Assembly (NCBI GenBank): GCA_046590195.1
Contig: JBKJTP010000041.1
Span: forward strand, 1-36,913
From: JBKJTP01 sp046590195
GTDB lineage: Bacteria > Bacteroidota > Ignavibacteria > Palsa-1295
Reading direction: 5' to 3'
DNA length: 36,913 bases
Shown here: one piece after another, positions 21,905 through 31,615 of the stretch
Layout: each line of letters opens with the position of its first letter
Position numbering within the stretch: the stretch's first letter is position 1
Notes under the pieces: generated by a model
The model's database searches: none
What the model saw: only the letters and a program-made list of their open reading frames with translations
What the model was told of the DNA's origin: nothing
Made by a program: the position numbers and the translations under genes

Positions 21905-24469
21905 GTGAGTTTCTCTACCTTATATGCTACGGTCGCGTTGCCGCTGCCGTTCAAGTTTCACTCCGGCGGAGTGGACGGCTTGACCTATAAGATACCCCCA
22001 GAACTCGAAGACCGTGCAAAGCCAGGCACACGTGTGCTCGTGCCGCTTGGTAAGCTGGAGAAGACAGGTGTGCTCGTGCACGTATCGCATCAGGCGCCGG
22101 AGATGTCTGCCAAGATCCGCTCGATCATCGATGTGCTCGATCCACAACCGGTCTTCGATGAAGAATTTCTGCAGTGGTCGAAGTGGGTCGCGACGTATTA
22201 CATGTCTAGTTGGGGCGAAGTGCTTGCGGCAGCATTGCCCGAAGGACTGAAGCCTGAGACGAAAAGCATTGTTCGATTGGTAAGCGAGAGCTCATCGTTC
22301 TCGATCGAAGAGATCGCGAAGCGCGCCCCACGTCGTGCAGAGATCCTGCAGGCGATCGCCCACTATCCCGATGGCGTTGCGATCTCTCACTTACAGAAGC
22401 AACTCAAGTCGTCATCGCTTCATGCAGCACTTCATGCGTTAGAAGAGCAATCACTCGTTGCCATCGAACGCCCGCTCGCAAAACAGGCGAAAGGCAAGAC
22501 CGAGAAAGTAGCAAAGCTTGCTGATGGACTGAAGATCGGTTCGACTGAGCTCTCGGATGCACTGGCCGATCTCGAAAAACACGCGCCACGACAAGCGAAT
22601 ATCTTACTCGCGCTTGTGCAGCAAGCACAGATGCATCCTGATGAGCCGCTCTCACCTGCGTTGCTGGTGAAAAAGGCTGGTGCGAATGCGTCAACGTTGA
22701 AGGCATTACGCGAGAAAGGGTTGGTGCAGCTTGTCGCAAAACAGCTGAAGTCCAATCCGTCGCTTGATCGCGAAGTGCTTGGCGATGATGACATCACGAA
22801 GATCAATCTGACCGAAGAGCAGCGTCATGCGGTCAGTGTTGTCCAGCAACAGATCCATCTCAATCAGCATAAGTCTTATCTGCTGCATGGTGTGACGGGC
22901 TCAGGTAAGACGGAAGTCTATATCTCGCTTGCGCAGAAAGTATTGAGCGAGGGTGGAGGTGTGTTGATCCTGGTGCCAGAAATTGCGCTGACTCCGCAGC
23001 TCATCGATCGTTTCAAGCGCCGTCTAAGCATTAAGCACGATCACGAGATCGCAGTGCTGCATTCGCGCATGTCGATCGGCGAGCGTTATACATCGTGGAA
23101 GTCGCTAGTAGAAGGTCAGGTGCGCATCGCGATCGGTGCACGCAGCGCTGTCTTTGCGCCGCTGAAGAATTTGCGATTGGTGGTTGTCGATGAAGAGCAC
23201 GAATCGACATACAAGCAATACGACAAAACGCCGCGCTATAATGCGCGTGATATCGCCGTAGTGCGTGCGGCGATGCTCAAGGCTGTCTGTGTGCTTGGTA
23301 GTGCGACGCCATCGCTTGAGTCATACTACAATGCGCATGAGGGTAAGTATGAGTTGATCCGCCTAACGCAGCGTGCGAAGGAAGCAAAGCTGCCGAAAGT
23401 GAAGATCATTGATCTCAAGGGTGCAGCACGAGACCCGAACGCGACCAAGGGTGAGCGCAATGCGATCACGAAAGAGATGCGCGAAGCGATCGAAGAGCGT
23501 ATTGCTCGCAAAGAGGGCGTGGTGCTCTTTCAAAATCGACGTGGCTTCTCGACCTATCTTGAATGCATCGACTGCGGTACGCCGGAGATGTGTCCGAACT
23601 GCGATGTCACGATGACATTCCACAAGCAGAAGGGGCAGATGCGCTGTCACTACTGCGGATTCTATGCGCCGAAGCGCACAACCTGCGCAACCTGCGGCAG
23701 CGAGAATCTCAGGCTTGGCGGGGTCGGTACGCAGAAGATCGAAGATGAGATAGCGCGCACCATGTCACATGCTAAGGTGATACGCATGGATCTCGATTCA
23801 ACAGCAAAGAAAGGATCGTTCAAGAAGATCCTGACATCATTCGCGAATGGCGAAGCTGATATTCTGCTCGGTACGCAGATGGTCGCGAAGGGGCTGGACT
23901 TTCCACGCGTGACACTCGTCGGAGTTGTGAGTGCCGACACAAGCTTATGCTTGCCTGATTTCCGCGCCGGCGAACGCACATTTCAGTTACTCACGCAGGT
24001 CTCCGGTCGTGCAGGACGAAGCGAAGAGCTTGCAGGTGAAGTGTTGATCCAGACATTGCAGCCACACAACCCCTCGATCGAGCTAGTGTTGACGCATGAT
24101 TACGAGCGCTTCTTCCAGATGGAGATCGCAGATCGCAAACGTCTACAGTATCCACCGTTCAGCCGGTTCATTCTGATCGAGTTCAAAGGCTTGCACGAGC
24201 AGGCGGTGAAGGAGAGAGCTGATGCCTTCGCGTCGCTCTTTCCAGAGAAGGCATCGTTTTATGAGCGGATCGGTCCGGCAGCACCATCGATACCGAAATT
24301 GCGTAATGAGTATCGCTGGCATGTGTTACTGAAGAACTTCAAAAAGTTGGACCCATCCGGTGAGAAGATCCGTCGCTTGATCACAGGTGCCATCGAGCAG
24401 TATCAGAAGCGCTATGCATCACAGACGGTGAAGCTCACTGTCGATGTGGATGTGCAAGGTGTGTTGTGA
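21905..24469 (+). CDS. priA: Primosomal protein N' (PriA, replication-restart helicase)
   Basis: The preferred start is GTG 21905, because the family sequence (YATVALPLPFKFHSGGVDGLTYKIP) begins right after it; an ATG at 21752 or TTG at 21734 would add up to 57 unlike residues. The protein is then 854 residues, slightly long for PriA. It has the N-terminal DNA-binding domain and a winged-helix-like stretch. Walker A is GVTGSGKTEVY (Lys335) and DEEH is at 429-432. The zinc site has eight Cys in four C-x-x-C pairs between 554 and 597. The helicase domain has GTQMVAKGLDFP and QVSGRAGR. It recognises abandoned forks and reloads DnaB. It ends before a strong terminator. Confidence 0.95.
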   Translation: MSFSTLYATVALPLPFKFHSGGVDGLTYKIPPELEDRAKPGTRVLVPLGKLEKTGVLVHVSHQAPEMSAKIRSIIDVLDPQPVFDEEFLQWSKWVATYYMSSWGEVLAAALPEGLKPETKSIVRLVSESSSFSIEEIAKRAPRRAEILQAIAHYPDGVAISHLQKQLKSSSLHAALHALEEQSLVAIERPLAKQAKGKTEKVAKLADGLKIGSTELSDALADLEKHAPRQANILLALVQQAQMHPDEPLSPALLVKKAGANASTLKALREKGLVQLVAKQLKSNPSLDREVLGDDDITKINLTEEQRHAVSVVQQQIHLNQHKSYLLHGVTGSGKTEVYISLAQKVLSEGGGVLILVPEIALTPQLIDRFKRRLSIKHDHEIAVLHSRMSIGERYTSWKSLVEGQVRIAIGARSAVFAPLKNLRLVVVDEEHESTYKQYDKTPRYNARDIAVVRAAMLKAVCVLGSATPSLESYYNAHEGKYELIRLTQRAKEAKLPKVKIIDLKGAARDPNATKGERNAITKEMREAIEERIARKEGVVLFQNRRGFSTYLECIDCGTPEMCPNCDVTMTFHKQKGQMRCHYCGFYAPKRTTCATCGSENLRLGGVGTQKIEDEIARTMSHAKVIRMDLDSTAKKGSFKKILTSFANGEADILLGTQMVAKGLDFPRVTLVGVVSADTSLCLPDFRAGERTFQLLTQVSGRAGRSEELAGEVLIQTLQPHNPSIELVLTHDYERFFQMEIADRKRLQYPPFSRFILIEFKGLHEQAVKERADAFASLFPEKASFYERIGPAAPSIPKLRNEYRWHVLLKNFKKLDPSGEKIRRLITGAIEQYQKRYASQTVKLTVDVDVQGVL

Positions 24470-24486
24470 GTCAAACAGCAAGAAAC

Positions 24487-24521
24487 GAAAAAGCCGCGAA
24501 GAACGCGGCTTTTTCTTTTTT
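24487..24521. terminator. Bidirectional terminator after priA
   Basis: A 12-bp stem GAAAAAGCCGCG (24487-24498) / CGCGGCTTTTTC (24504-24515) with loop AAGAA is followed by TTTTTT at 24516-24521. Because the stem starts A-rich it also serves the minus-strand gene ending at 24532. Confidence 0.88.
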
Positions 24522-24531
24522 GATCGTGTGA

Positions 24532-25335
24532 TCAGTTACGAAGCATCATGTCATGCATCTCGACGCGGTACTGCTTCGCAGTTGCGTCGAAGCGGATGGT
24601 GTACTTTGTCGGCCAGTAATTACCTGAGTTGAGGTAGGTCTGTGGTTGCTTGATATTAGCAGTGACCGAAGTCTTGGTCTCGAGGAATGTCTTTGTGATC
24701 ATTGGCTCCAGGAAGGTCATCTTAGCATTGTAGAAGCCATAGATAAAGATATGATCAAAGACGTACTGTCCCGGGATCATCGGTACCGTCGAATCGCTCA
24801 AGTGCCATCCCATCCCTGGAACGCCGCCAGTTGCGATACGGCCTGGCCCTGGTGTGATATTTACGTAGCCTGTATATCCTGCAGGGACATCGCTCTGGTT
24901 AGGCTCCTTGTACATTTTATTGGAGTCCAAACCAATGTTCTGGATCTCCGACTCAGGCGCTAAGAAAAAATGGAAGTCGAAATGCTTATCGGAGAAGAAC
25001 ATCAGCGGATCATGTCCAGCTGGATTCCAATCCATTGTCACGCCCTTGAATGGGAGCTTGCTGTTCGCAGCTGTTGGTAGCGGGAGCACTGTCGTGCTCA
25101 TCATATTGCCCAGTCCATCGATCGCATTTTCATCAATAGCAATACCGATAGCCATCGGGTTGCCATTCGTGTCCAGCGTTACGTATGTGCGAGCCGAGTC
25201 ATTGCCAACCTTGATGGACTGACCGTACTCGGTCGTTGGCTGCTTGGTGTTGTTCGGCGGATCGATAATAGCATCATCCGCACAGGAATTAATAGTAAGC
25301 GCAAGCACGAGCGCTGACAGGATCTTGATCTTCAT
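24532..25335 (-). CDS. TTHB210/DUF5602-like lipoprotein
   Basis: The ATG at 25335 gives MKIKILSALVLALTINSC with lipobox INSC; the frame extends 26 codons upstream without a signal. The mature protein is about 250 residues. It contains GVTMDWNPAGHDP, then KHFDFHFFLAPESEI (an H-x-D-x-H-F stretch), VPGMGWHLSD, FDHIFIYGFYNAKMTFLEPMIT, and a closing Y-R-V-E-M-H. The pattern HFDFHFY..VPxMGxHW..F..T.I.G.Y.G...F.EPMIT belongs, from memory, to a family of secreted proteins of unknown function (TTHB210-like). The His-rich sites hint at metal binding. Monocistronic. Confidence 0.72.
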   Translation of the reverse strand: MKIKILSALVLALTINSCADDAIIDPPNNTKQPTTEYGQSIKVGNDSARTYVTLDTNGNPMAIGIAIDENAIDGLGNMMSTTVLPLPTAANSKLPFKGVTMDWNPAGHDPLMFFSDKHFDFHFFLAPESEIQNIGLDSNKMYKEPNQSDVPAGYTGYVNITPGPGRIATGGVPGMGWHLSDSTVPMIPGQYVFDHIFIYGFYNAKMTFLEPMITKTFLETKTSVTANIKQPQTYLNSGNYWPTKYTIRFDATAKQYRVEMHDMMLRN

Positions 25336-25520
25336 TGTATTTACTAAGGAATTGGATAACGACGAGCAGCGGAGCTTCTCTGTCATCTGACGGTGACTGC
25401 CGCCAGAGCGCAAGTAGCCCTCCGCTCGCTACAAAGATACGGCATCTTGACGCACTTCGCCCATAAGACCTGACAAAGTCTGTGAACTGTCAGTGACGAA
25501 CTGACGATGGGGAGGGGCAT

Positions 25521-25573
25521 AAAAAAAGCGCTGAACTGCTTGACCGGATCATATGGTCAGCGTTTCGCGCTTT
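25521..25573 (-). terminator. Distal terminator downstream of tamB
   Basis: On the minus strand AAAGCGC pairs with GCGCTTT and an inner TGACC/GGTCA closes around ATATGATCC. The outer arm ends in a run of seven T. An alternative fold pairs CGCTGA with TCAGCG. Confidence 0.65.
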
Positions 25574-25604
25574 CGAAGCTCATCCACGGAGTGGATCGAG
25601 GCTT

Positions 25605-25650
25605 TAAAAAAGAAACCGCAGCGAGCCGAGAAAAGAAAACTGCGCTGCGG
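25605..25650 (-). terminator. Proximal terminator downstream of tamB
   Basis: On the minus strand CCGCAGCG (25643-25650) pairs with CGCTGCGG (25616-25623) and is followed by TTTCTTTTTT. The loop is 19 nt. With the hairpin at 25521 it forms a tandem terminator pair about 200-300 nt after the stop codon. Confidence 0.68.
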
Positions 25651-25851
25651 AGCTCTTGTTTTGTTTGCCCTAAAAAGTGAGATCTACCTTTTGCCCAAAA
25701 CTAAATCTCTCTTCGCCTTACAATACGAATTTCCATACACCGCGGTTTCGCATTCGGGCAGAAATTTGAAACTTTGTCAACCAATTCTTTTCTACTGCCC
25801 CATTCTGCTACGTAATCCGAATTTGGTACACCACATTCGGACATGTCAGTG

Positions 25852-28800
25852 CTAATAGATCGGGATCCTTACCAAAACTTTCAGCAGGTCTGACACTTGG
25901 TACAGCGGAGAGGCCTCGGGGTTCATCGTCTCGTACGACTTGTGCTGGTACGAAAAAATGATTCGGCGGGATCCATCGAAATTCACGAAGGCGCTCAACG
26001 GAATTTCAACTTCAAGATCAGCGTCCTGCGGCGACATGCCGGCGTAGTTGATCGTAAGATCTTTATAGACAGCGGAGAGTACTACTCGCGGGTTGCCTCT
26101 GCTGAAATCGACAGACGCAGATCGCAGGATGGACGAGGACCCAAGTAAACTTGAAAGCAACTGACTCGTGACCTGTGAACCGAGTTGACGGTACGCCTGC
26201 TCGACAGCACCGACTTGCTGTACATCTGAGAGTTGATTCTTGAATCGACCGGTGATCAGGAAGTATAATGCATCCTCCTGGATCTCTTGCTCTGTGCCCA
26301 TGCGCTCGCTCATCGAGCCGCTGCCATCCTCATTCAAGATCGTGATCTTGAGCTTCGGATCTTCTAATGTGTTCGACAGTGTGATCTGCACAACTACCCG
26401 CATGCCTTCCGCATCTTGCCCTGCATGCTCTGCAGTGATGGCGATCTCTGGGTTCGCAGCGTTGCCCGTGAATGTGATATCTCCGCGTGAGATCGTGAAG
26501 TTCTTATACATCCGATAGGTACTGTTATCGGAGATGTTGATCGTCCCATTCATCGTCAATGGAGTGTTCTTACCCTTGAAGATGTGTAGCGGTTCGCTTC
26601 TGGTCACGAGCTCAGCCTGCAATCTTTCACCTAATAAACCGAGCGTGCTTGCAAGGTGTGTCACGATCCACGCATCCTGCGCGCTCAGCAGGAGATCGTA
26701 CTGCATGCGATCGGCAAAGGAGGAAGTCGGCCGACTGATCTCATCCTTGAAGCGCTTTGCCTGGATCCTCGCAACCATGCTATCGGCATACGAGTACTCG
26801 TTCTCGAGCATGATGTTCTCATCCCAATCCGGCCAGAGCAAGCTATCGGCAGGCGTCCAGCGCACCGTGTCGCGCAGCATCGCCTGGCGCAGCTCCTGCG
26901 GCGCAGTATAGGTGCTATCGGATACGATAGAATCGCCGACAATATATTGGTATTGAATGCCGCCGGTGCGTGCTCGCTTACCGCGTGCTTCGTTCTGATA
27001 GTTGATCCTGGCCGACAAGATCTCGACTGTGCCGCTCTCGCGCGTGCTATCGCCGTTCAACCGACCTGCAAGCTTCGGTGAATCCGGTGAGCCCGTGAAC
27101 GTCAGTGGATTCCCTTGGGTAGAGATCGCTAGCGGCCCATAGATATTCTTCAAACTTGCGATGGAGGCATTCGTCAAGACAGTGAGCCTGTCAGTTGTTA
27201 GGCCAATATCGAAATTCTGAACGGAGAATCCCTTCAGATCGAGACCGCCGCTCACGGTTGCCTGGCCATTTGGATCGTCAGCCGGTGTATTGCGGATGAC
27301 AATGTCTCTCAGATCCAATCGATCTCGATTGAATTCAACGCCGCCATCGAAGGTGTAGTAAACGTTATTCGCACCAAGCAGGAAGCCGCCGTTATCGATA
27401 TCGGCCGAGCCCCGATAATCGATGTTCTCCTGTGTCCCATTGATCGAGAGCCCAATGTTCCCGATACCAGTGATCGTGGTGAACATCGGCAGGAATGGCG
27501 AAAGAATGTCGATCGGGAAGTTGCGTGTTGTCAGTCCTGCAGAGAGCGGGCGCTTTCTTACTGCGATGCTATCTGCGGCGTAGCCAGGGTAATTCGCGAA
27601 GGAAATGAGCATCGGGATGCTATCGATGCGCGCGACGAGGACGTTATTCCACGGGATCTGGATCGAGGCGAAGTCACCAAGCGGCACCGAGCCGGTGTCG
27701 ATCTTCAGGTAGACATCGCCACGTAGCGCCTGATCGACATAACGCACATTGAAGGCTGTGCTGTCGAATGCGAGCTCCTGATACTTGATGTTGTTCAGAC
27801 TTGCCTTGACCTCGATCTCGGGCTTCGCAAGCGTGTTGCTCATCGTTGCACGAAGGCCAAGCAGAGTACCGCTTACTTCTTCGAGCTTGTAGGTCTTGTT
27901 CGATGGTGGCAATATGGAAATAAGCTCGCTTACGGTAAGCGTCGGTACATCGACGAAAGCGTACTCGATCGTGTCCTTGCGAATGCGTGCGGCGAGCGAG
28001 ACGTGATCTCTCGACACATCTCGGCCCAGCCCTTCCTTACGCATACCGAACGTATCGATCTGGATCGATCCATCTTGGCCGAAGGTGATCTCTACTGGCT
28101 CGGTATTATGCCAGATATAAGGAATATCGGCTCTTCTGCTTTCGCGAGCTTCCATCGGGCGCTGATCCTTCAACTGGAAATCGAGCGTATCGATGAATAG
28201 CGATAGATCGCCAGCGGGGAAAGCTGCATGTCCATCAGCCCGGAACCTGAACTTGTCATTGTACCAAGTGCTGATGTCGTAGTTGAATGCCTGGTTGCGA
28301 TACTCGACATCGACCGAAGGCGAGGTGAAGAGCATCGAGTTGAAACGCGCAAGCGAATCCTTGAACTTGAATGCGAAGACGAGCGAATCGAGAACCGTCT
28401 TCGGATCAGTGGTCATGTTCTCCATCGTCAGCGAAAGCTGCGTCGGTGTCATGTGGATGCGAGGCAGCGCACTGGAATCGGCAGCCTTCATCGCCTTGAT
28501 GCTGTCGGCGAGGAAGATCATCGTATCGATATCGTCGTTGTACGCAAGGAGCGTGTCGACTTTGCCGCCGCGCTCGCGAAGTAACAACGTGAGGGAATCG
28601 GCGGCTGCGTAGATGTTCAGATCGCGCGACGAACAACCAATGATCTGACCATCGAGATTACCTCGCGCAAGCAGCGTCATACGTGGGAAGATCGCTGAAA
28701 GCGGACGAAGATCCTTCGCGCGGATCGCAAAGTCAATATCGACGGAGTCGCCACAGGCTCTCTCGTTGTGCAGCGCGGGTGCACCTGTGTCGCCTGGATC

Positions 28801-30798
28801 AGGAAAGTAACGCTGGCTGATCGCCGTCGTGATGGCGGTGATACGCTGAGGGATCGCGGTCGTTAGATCGGAAAGACGGAAGCGTCCGTCGATAGAAATA
28901 TCGGCGATCTCGCTATTGAGCTGCAGCGAGTTAAATCCACCCTTGGGCGCCAGAGTAACGCTTGCATGGATGTCGCGCATCGGTTGTCCGGCAAGATAGA
29001 GATTGTGGATCTTCGCATCGACAGTACCGGAGACCGTCGCAAGATCTGTCCCGACGCCATCGAGATTCGCATCGAACGAGATCATCATCTGCTTATTCGG
29101 GAAGCTCGGCACGAACTTGGCGAGCCTGAGATCGCGAACGCTTCCATTGAACATGTAGACCGGATCCTTCCGGTCGAAATCGATCTGCGCTGATGCAATA
29201 TCGACCAGCGGTCCATCGATCATGTTGAAGTGCATCTCATCGATGATCGCGCGGCCGCGATCGATGACGCCCTGACCATTGAAGTACGTGACCGCATAGC
29301 CCATCACAGAGGATGGCGCGTTTGTCTTAACATCGAATGTGCTGGTGAGCGTCCGGTAGTCAGTACCGCGTCCATCGACCTTGATCGTGGCAGAAAGATC
29401 GGTCCGAATCGTAGGGTCAGCGATAACGGCCCCGAAGTTCAGATTCTCGGTCGTCAGGTTGGTCTTATAGCCGAGCATCTCGCCCCGCATATCGAGCGCT
29501 ACGTCGCCTCGAGCATTTCCAGCACCGGTTGTCCGTACGTTCAGCGCACTTGCAAAGTTGTACGGAGTACCGACGTAGGTCAGAGTCGGGATGTTGACCG
29601 TGCCGAGAGCGGAGAGGTTTGGTATCTCGAGGCCTGGTACGTAGGTCTGAACGGTCGAGTTCGAGAGCGTCCGTGCGGAGAGGTGGAGGTCCATAAAGAA
29701 CTGGTCGGGATCATGAAGGTTGTCGAGCCTTCCCTTGATCGCGATATCTCCTTTGCCCTTGAAATCCAGATCGAGCTTTCGAAGATTCAACTTGCTGAAC
29801 TCACCATCGATCACGAGATCGATACCCGGCGTCCCTCCTAGAAAGCCGAGCGAGGGTAAGAACTGACGAAGTTCGTATGTGCTGATGCGCGGACCACGCA
29901 GTTGCAGACTTGTACCTGAATTCTCAAGTGACTCGAAGAGCCCGGTTTCCAACACACTCGGTGGTGCAACTTCGAGTGAGAACATCACATTCGAACTGCC
30001 AGTGACGATGTCAGCATTATCGATGCGCACCTGTAAGCTATCGGAGTACGCTGCGAAGCCGACATGATGAACGAAAAAACCGCTGGTGCGGTCAGAGAAT
30101 CGAAGATGATCGATGCGCGCAGCAATGACTGAACTTCCTCGTACGAAGAGATGGCCATCGAGATCGAGATCTTCCACCATGAGATCGCCCCAATCGATAT
30201 CCTTCTTCTTACTCTCTGCGCCGCTTCCACCTCTTACATATTGGATGCGCTCCGTGCGTTTGTTGTAGTCACGAACACGAACATTTCCATCGATGATGCG
30301 AAGTGCTTCGAGTCGTACGATCTTGGTGAAGGGTTGCGGAGGTGGCTGGTTCTTCGCGACAGGCTTGAAGAGCAACTGATGATTGTAAAGCGTGTCACCT
30401 TCGAACTTGACGAGGTTGATCGTCGGACGTTCGATGATGATGCTTCGTGCACCGAGCTCTGCAGCTTTGATCAGTTTAAAGACATCGTAATCAACGAACA
30501 CCCTCTCGGCATGAAGCACATCGATCGAGTCATACGCGGTTGCCGTCTTTAACTTAAGGTGCACATTGCGGAGGACGAATCCGTTGATCAAGTCGCCACT
30601 GAGACTCTCAACTTCAAGCGTACCGTTGGTTGATTCCTCGATCGTAGAGACGAGCTCCGAGATGATGAGTCGGCGGAACATCGAGGTCTGCGTAAAGAGG
30701 AACGCAGAGATGCCGATGAAGAAAACGATGAGAAGAAGAATAATGATTGCTTGTCCAATTCTCGTCAACGGCTTCTTGCGACGTTTGGTCGTAACCAC
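25852..30798 (-). CDS. tamB: TamB-like translocation and assembly module protein (AsmA-like)
   Basis: The protein has 1648 residues. It has one N-terminal membrane span (about 13-34, IGQAIIILLLIVFFIGISAF) after a basic cytosolic lead. A long periplasmic body of beta strands follows, typical of bridge-like lipid-transfer proteins. The C-terminal TamB (DUF490) domain has ITAEHAG..EG, ISDNSTYRMYKNFTISRGDI, ALYFLITGRF, and LLSSLLGSSSILRSASVDFSRGNPRV, ending IPIY. Family members link the inner and outer membranes and move phospholipids or help insert outer-membrane proteins. The start is GTG; the frame stays open about 40 codons further up with no ATG, so the true start is uncertain. No TamA/BamA gene adjoins it. 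Confidence 0.85.
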   Translation of the reverse strand: MVTTKRRKKPLTRIGQAIIILLLIVFFIGISAFLFTQTSMFRRLIISELVSTIEESTNGTLEVESLSGDLINGFVLRNVHLKLKTATAYDSIDVLHAERVFVDYDVFKLIKAAELGARSIIIERPTINLVKFEGDTLYNHQLLFKPVAKNQPPPQPFTKIVRLEALRIIDGNVRVRDYNKRTERIQYVRGGSGAESKKKDIDWGDLMVEDLDLDGHLFVRGSSVIAARIDHLRFSDRTSGFFVHHVGFAAYSDSLQVRIDNADIVTGSSNVMFSLEVAPPSVLETGLFESLENSGTSLQLRGPRISTYELRQFLPSLGFLGGTPGIDLVIDGEFSKLNLRKLDLDFKGKGDIAIKGRLDNLHDPDQFFMDLHLSARTLSNSTVQTYVPGLEIPNLSALGTVNIPTLTYVGTPYNFASALNVRTTGAGNARGDVALDMRGEMLGYKTNLTTENLNFGAVIADPTIRTDLSATIKVDGRGTDYRTLTSTFDVKTNAPSSVMGYAVTYFNGQGVIDRGRAIIDEMHFNMIDGPLVDIASAQIDFDRKDPVYMFNGSVRDLRLAKFVPSFPNKQMMISFDANLDGVGTDLATVSGTVDAKIHNLYLAGQPMRDIHASVTLAPKGGFNSLQLNSEIADISIDGRFRLSDLTTAIPQRITAITTAISQRYFPDPGDTGAPALHNERACGDSVDIDFAIRAKDLRPLSAIFPRMTLLARGNLDGQIIGCSSRDLNIYAAADSLTLLLRERGGKVDTLLAYNDDIDTMIFLADSIKAMKAADSSALPRIHMTPTQLSLTMENMTTDPKTVLDSLVFAFKFKDSLARFNSMLFTSPSVDVEYRNQAFNYDISTWYNDKFRFRADGHAAFPAGDLSLFIDTLDFQLKDQRPMEARESRRADIPYIWHNTEPVEITFGQDGSIQIDTFGMRKEGLGRDVSRDHVSLAARIRKDTIEYAFVDVPTLTVSELISILPPSNKTYKLEEVSGTLLGLRATMSNTLAKPEIEVKASLNNIKYQELAFDSTAFNVRYVDQALRGDVYLKIDTGSVPLGDFASIQIPWNNVLVARIDSIPMLISFANYPGYAADSIAVRKRPLSAGLTTRNFPIDILSPFLPMFTTITGIGNIGLSINGTQENIDYRGSADIDNGGFLLGANNVYYTFDGGVEFNRDRLDLRDIVIRNTPADDPNGQATVSGGLDLKGFSVQNFDIGLTTDRLTVLTNASIASLKNIYGPLAISTQGNPLTFTGSPDSPKLAGRLNGDSTRESGTVEILSARINYQNEARGKRARTGGIQYQYIVGDSIVSDSTYTAPQELRQAMLRDTVRWTPADSLLWPDWDENIMLENEYSYADSMVARIQAKRFKDEISRPTSSFADRMQYDLLLSAQDAWIVTHLASTLGLLGERLQAELVTRSEPLHIFKGKNTPLTMNGTINISDNSTYRMYKNFTISRGDITFTGNAANPEIAITAEHAGQDAEGMRVVVQITLSNTLEDPKLKITILNEDGSGSMSERMGTEQEIQEDALYFLITGRFKNQLSDVQQVGAVEQAYRQLGSQVTSQLLSSLLGSSSILRSASVDFSRGNPRVVLSAVYKDLTINYAGMSPQDADLEVEIPLSAFVNFDGSRRIIFSYQHKSYETMNPEASPLYQVSDLLKVLVRIPIY

Positions 30799-31096
30799 CG
30801 TCGTCGTTGAAGCATCTGGAGTATTTGGAACCGCGGGATCGATAGTCGCTGTGGGGAAGAAAAAAGACTCCCTGAATGGGAGGTCTGTGTAGTGACTGGG
30901 TCAAGGCCCTCACTGATAATTGCCGATTCTAGTCTTCTGATTACGGGTTTTAAAACCTGTATTCTGAGGGCCAAGTTCGGAAGCAAGGATGACTATCGGC
31001 TCATCAACAGAAATGCCACGCATTCTCTCCGTTAGTCTTCAGACAGATCGAATCGCGTAACATATTGCGATTTTCGAATGAAAACGATAGATTGTG

Positions 31097-31615
31097 CTAC
31101 TTTCCGTAGCGCTCGACGATCCTTTCGACGATACCGGTCGTAGATCGGCCCTCAACAAAAGCGAGGGGGAGCACCTTGCCGCCATGCTTCTCGACCCGTT
31201 CACGGCCAACGATCGTGTCGACGGTGTAGTCGCCGCCCTTGACCAAAACGTCGGGGATCACGAGCTCGATCAGCTCGAAAGGGGTGTCTTGATCGAAGAC
31301 CGCAACAGCATCGCAAGACTTTAGTCCAGCGAGTAATCTTGCACGATCTTCTTCGTGTTGAAGCGGTCGCTTCGGCCCCTTGATACTTCGCGTGCTTGCG
31401 TCCGAATTGAGTCCGATAAGAAGCACATCGCCCATGCTTCGTGCTTTCGCAAGATAGGTTACATGACCAGCATGCAGAATATCGAAGACACCATTCGTGA
31501 AGACCAACTTCTTGTTTTGCTTGCGAAGATCCTCTCTCCACTGTGCAAGCTTCTCACGATCACTCTCTTCTCGAAAGTAAAATACTGGTGCAAGATCTAG
31601 TGACTCGTCGTACAT
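31097..31615 (-). CDS. hldC: D-glycero-beta-D-manno-heptose 1-phosphate adenylyltransferase
   Basis: The protein has 172 residues of the cytidylyltransferase fold: VFTNGVFDILHAGHVTYLAKA (with the HAGH nucleotide-binding motif), DVLLIGLNSDAS, and IPDVLVKGGDYTVDTIVG. It corresponds to the C-terminal half of HldE (RfaE2), moving AMP onto heptose-1-phosphate to give ADP-heptose for the inner core of lipopolysaccharide. Its start overlaps the hldA stop by one base (TAATG), so the two are translationally coupled, and together they do what the fused HldE does elsewhere. Confidence 0.92.
   Translation of the reverse strand: MYDESLDLAPVFYFREESDREKLAQWREDLRKQNKKLVFTNGVFDILHAGHVTYLAKARSMGDVLLIGLNSDASTRSIKGPKRPLQHEEDRARLLAGLKSCDAVAVFDQDTPFELIELVIPDVLVKGGDYTVDTIVGRERVEKHGGKVLPLAFVEGRSTTGIVERIVERYGK

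Larger units (their letters stand above)
25336..25851. other. 515-nt gene-free stretch between two minus-strand genes
   Basis: It holds a perfect inverted repeat GTCAGT-gacga-ACTGAC (25489-25505), the two terminator hairpins listed separately, and another perfect hairpin ATCCAC-gga-GTGGAT (25582-25596). A plus-strand open frame 25553-25855 shows no family features. The rest (25660-25850) is lower in G+C and I see nothing more in it. Confidence 0.45.

Noticed and set aside
30946..30957. Palindrome GGTTTTAAAACC upstream of tamB
   Set aside because: A short A/T-centred palindrome is expected by chance at this length, and no second copy or promoter arrangement supports an operator.
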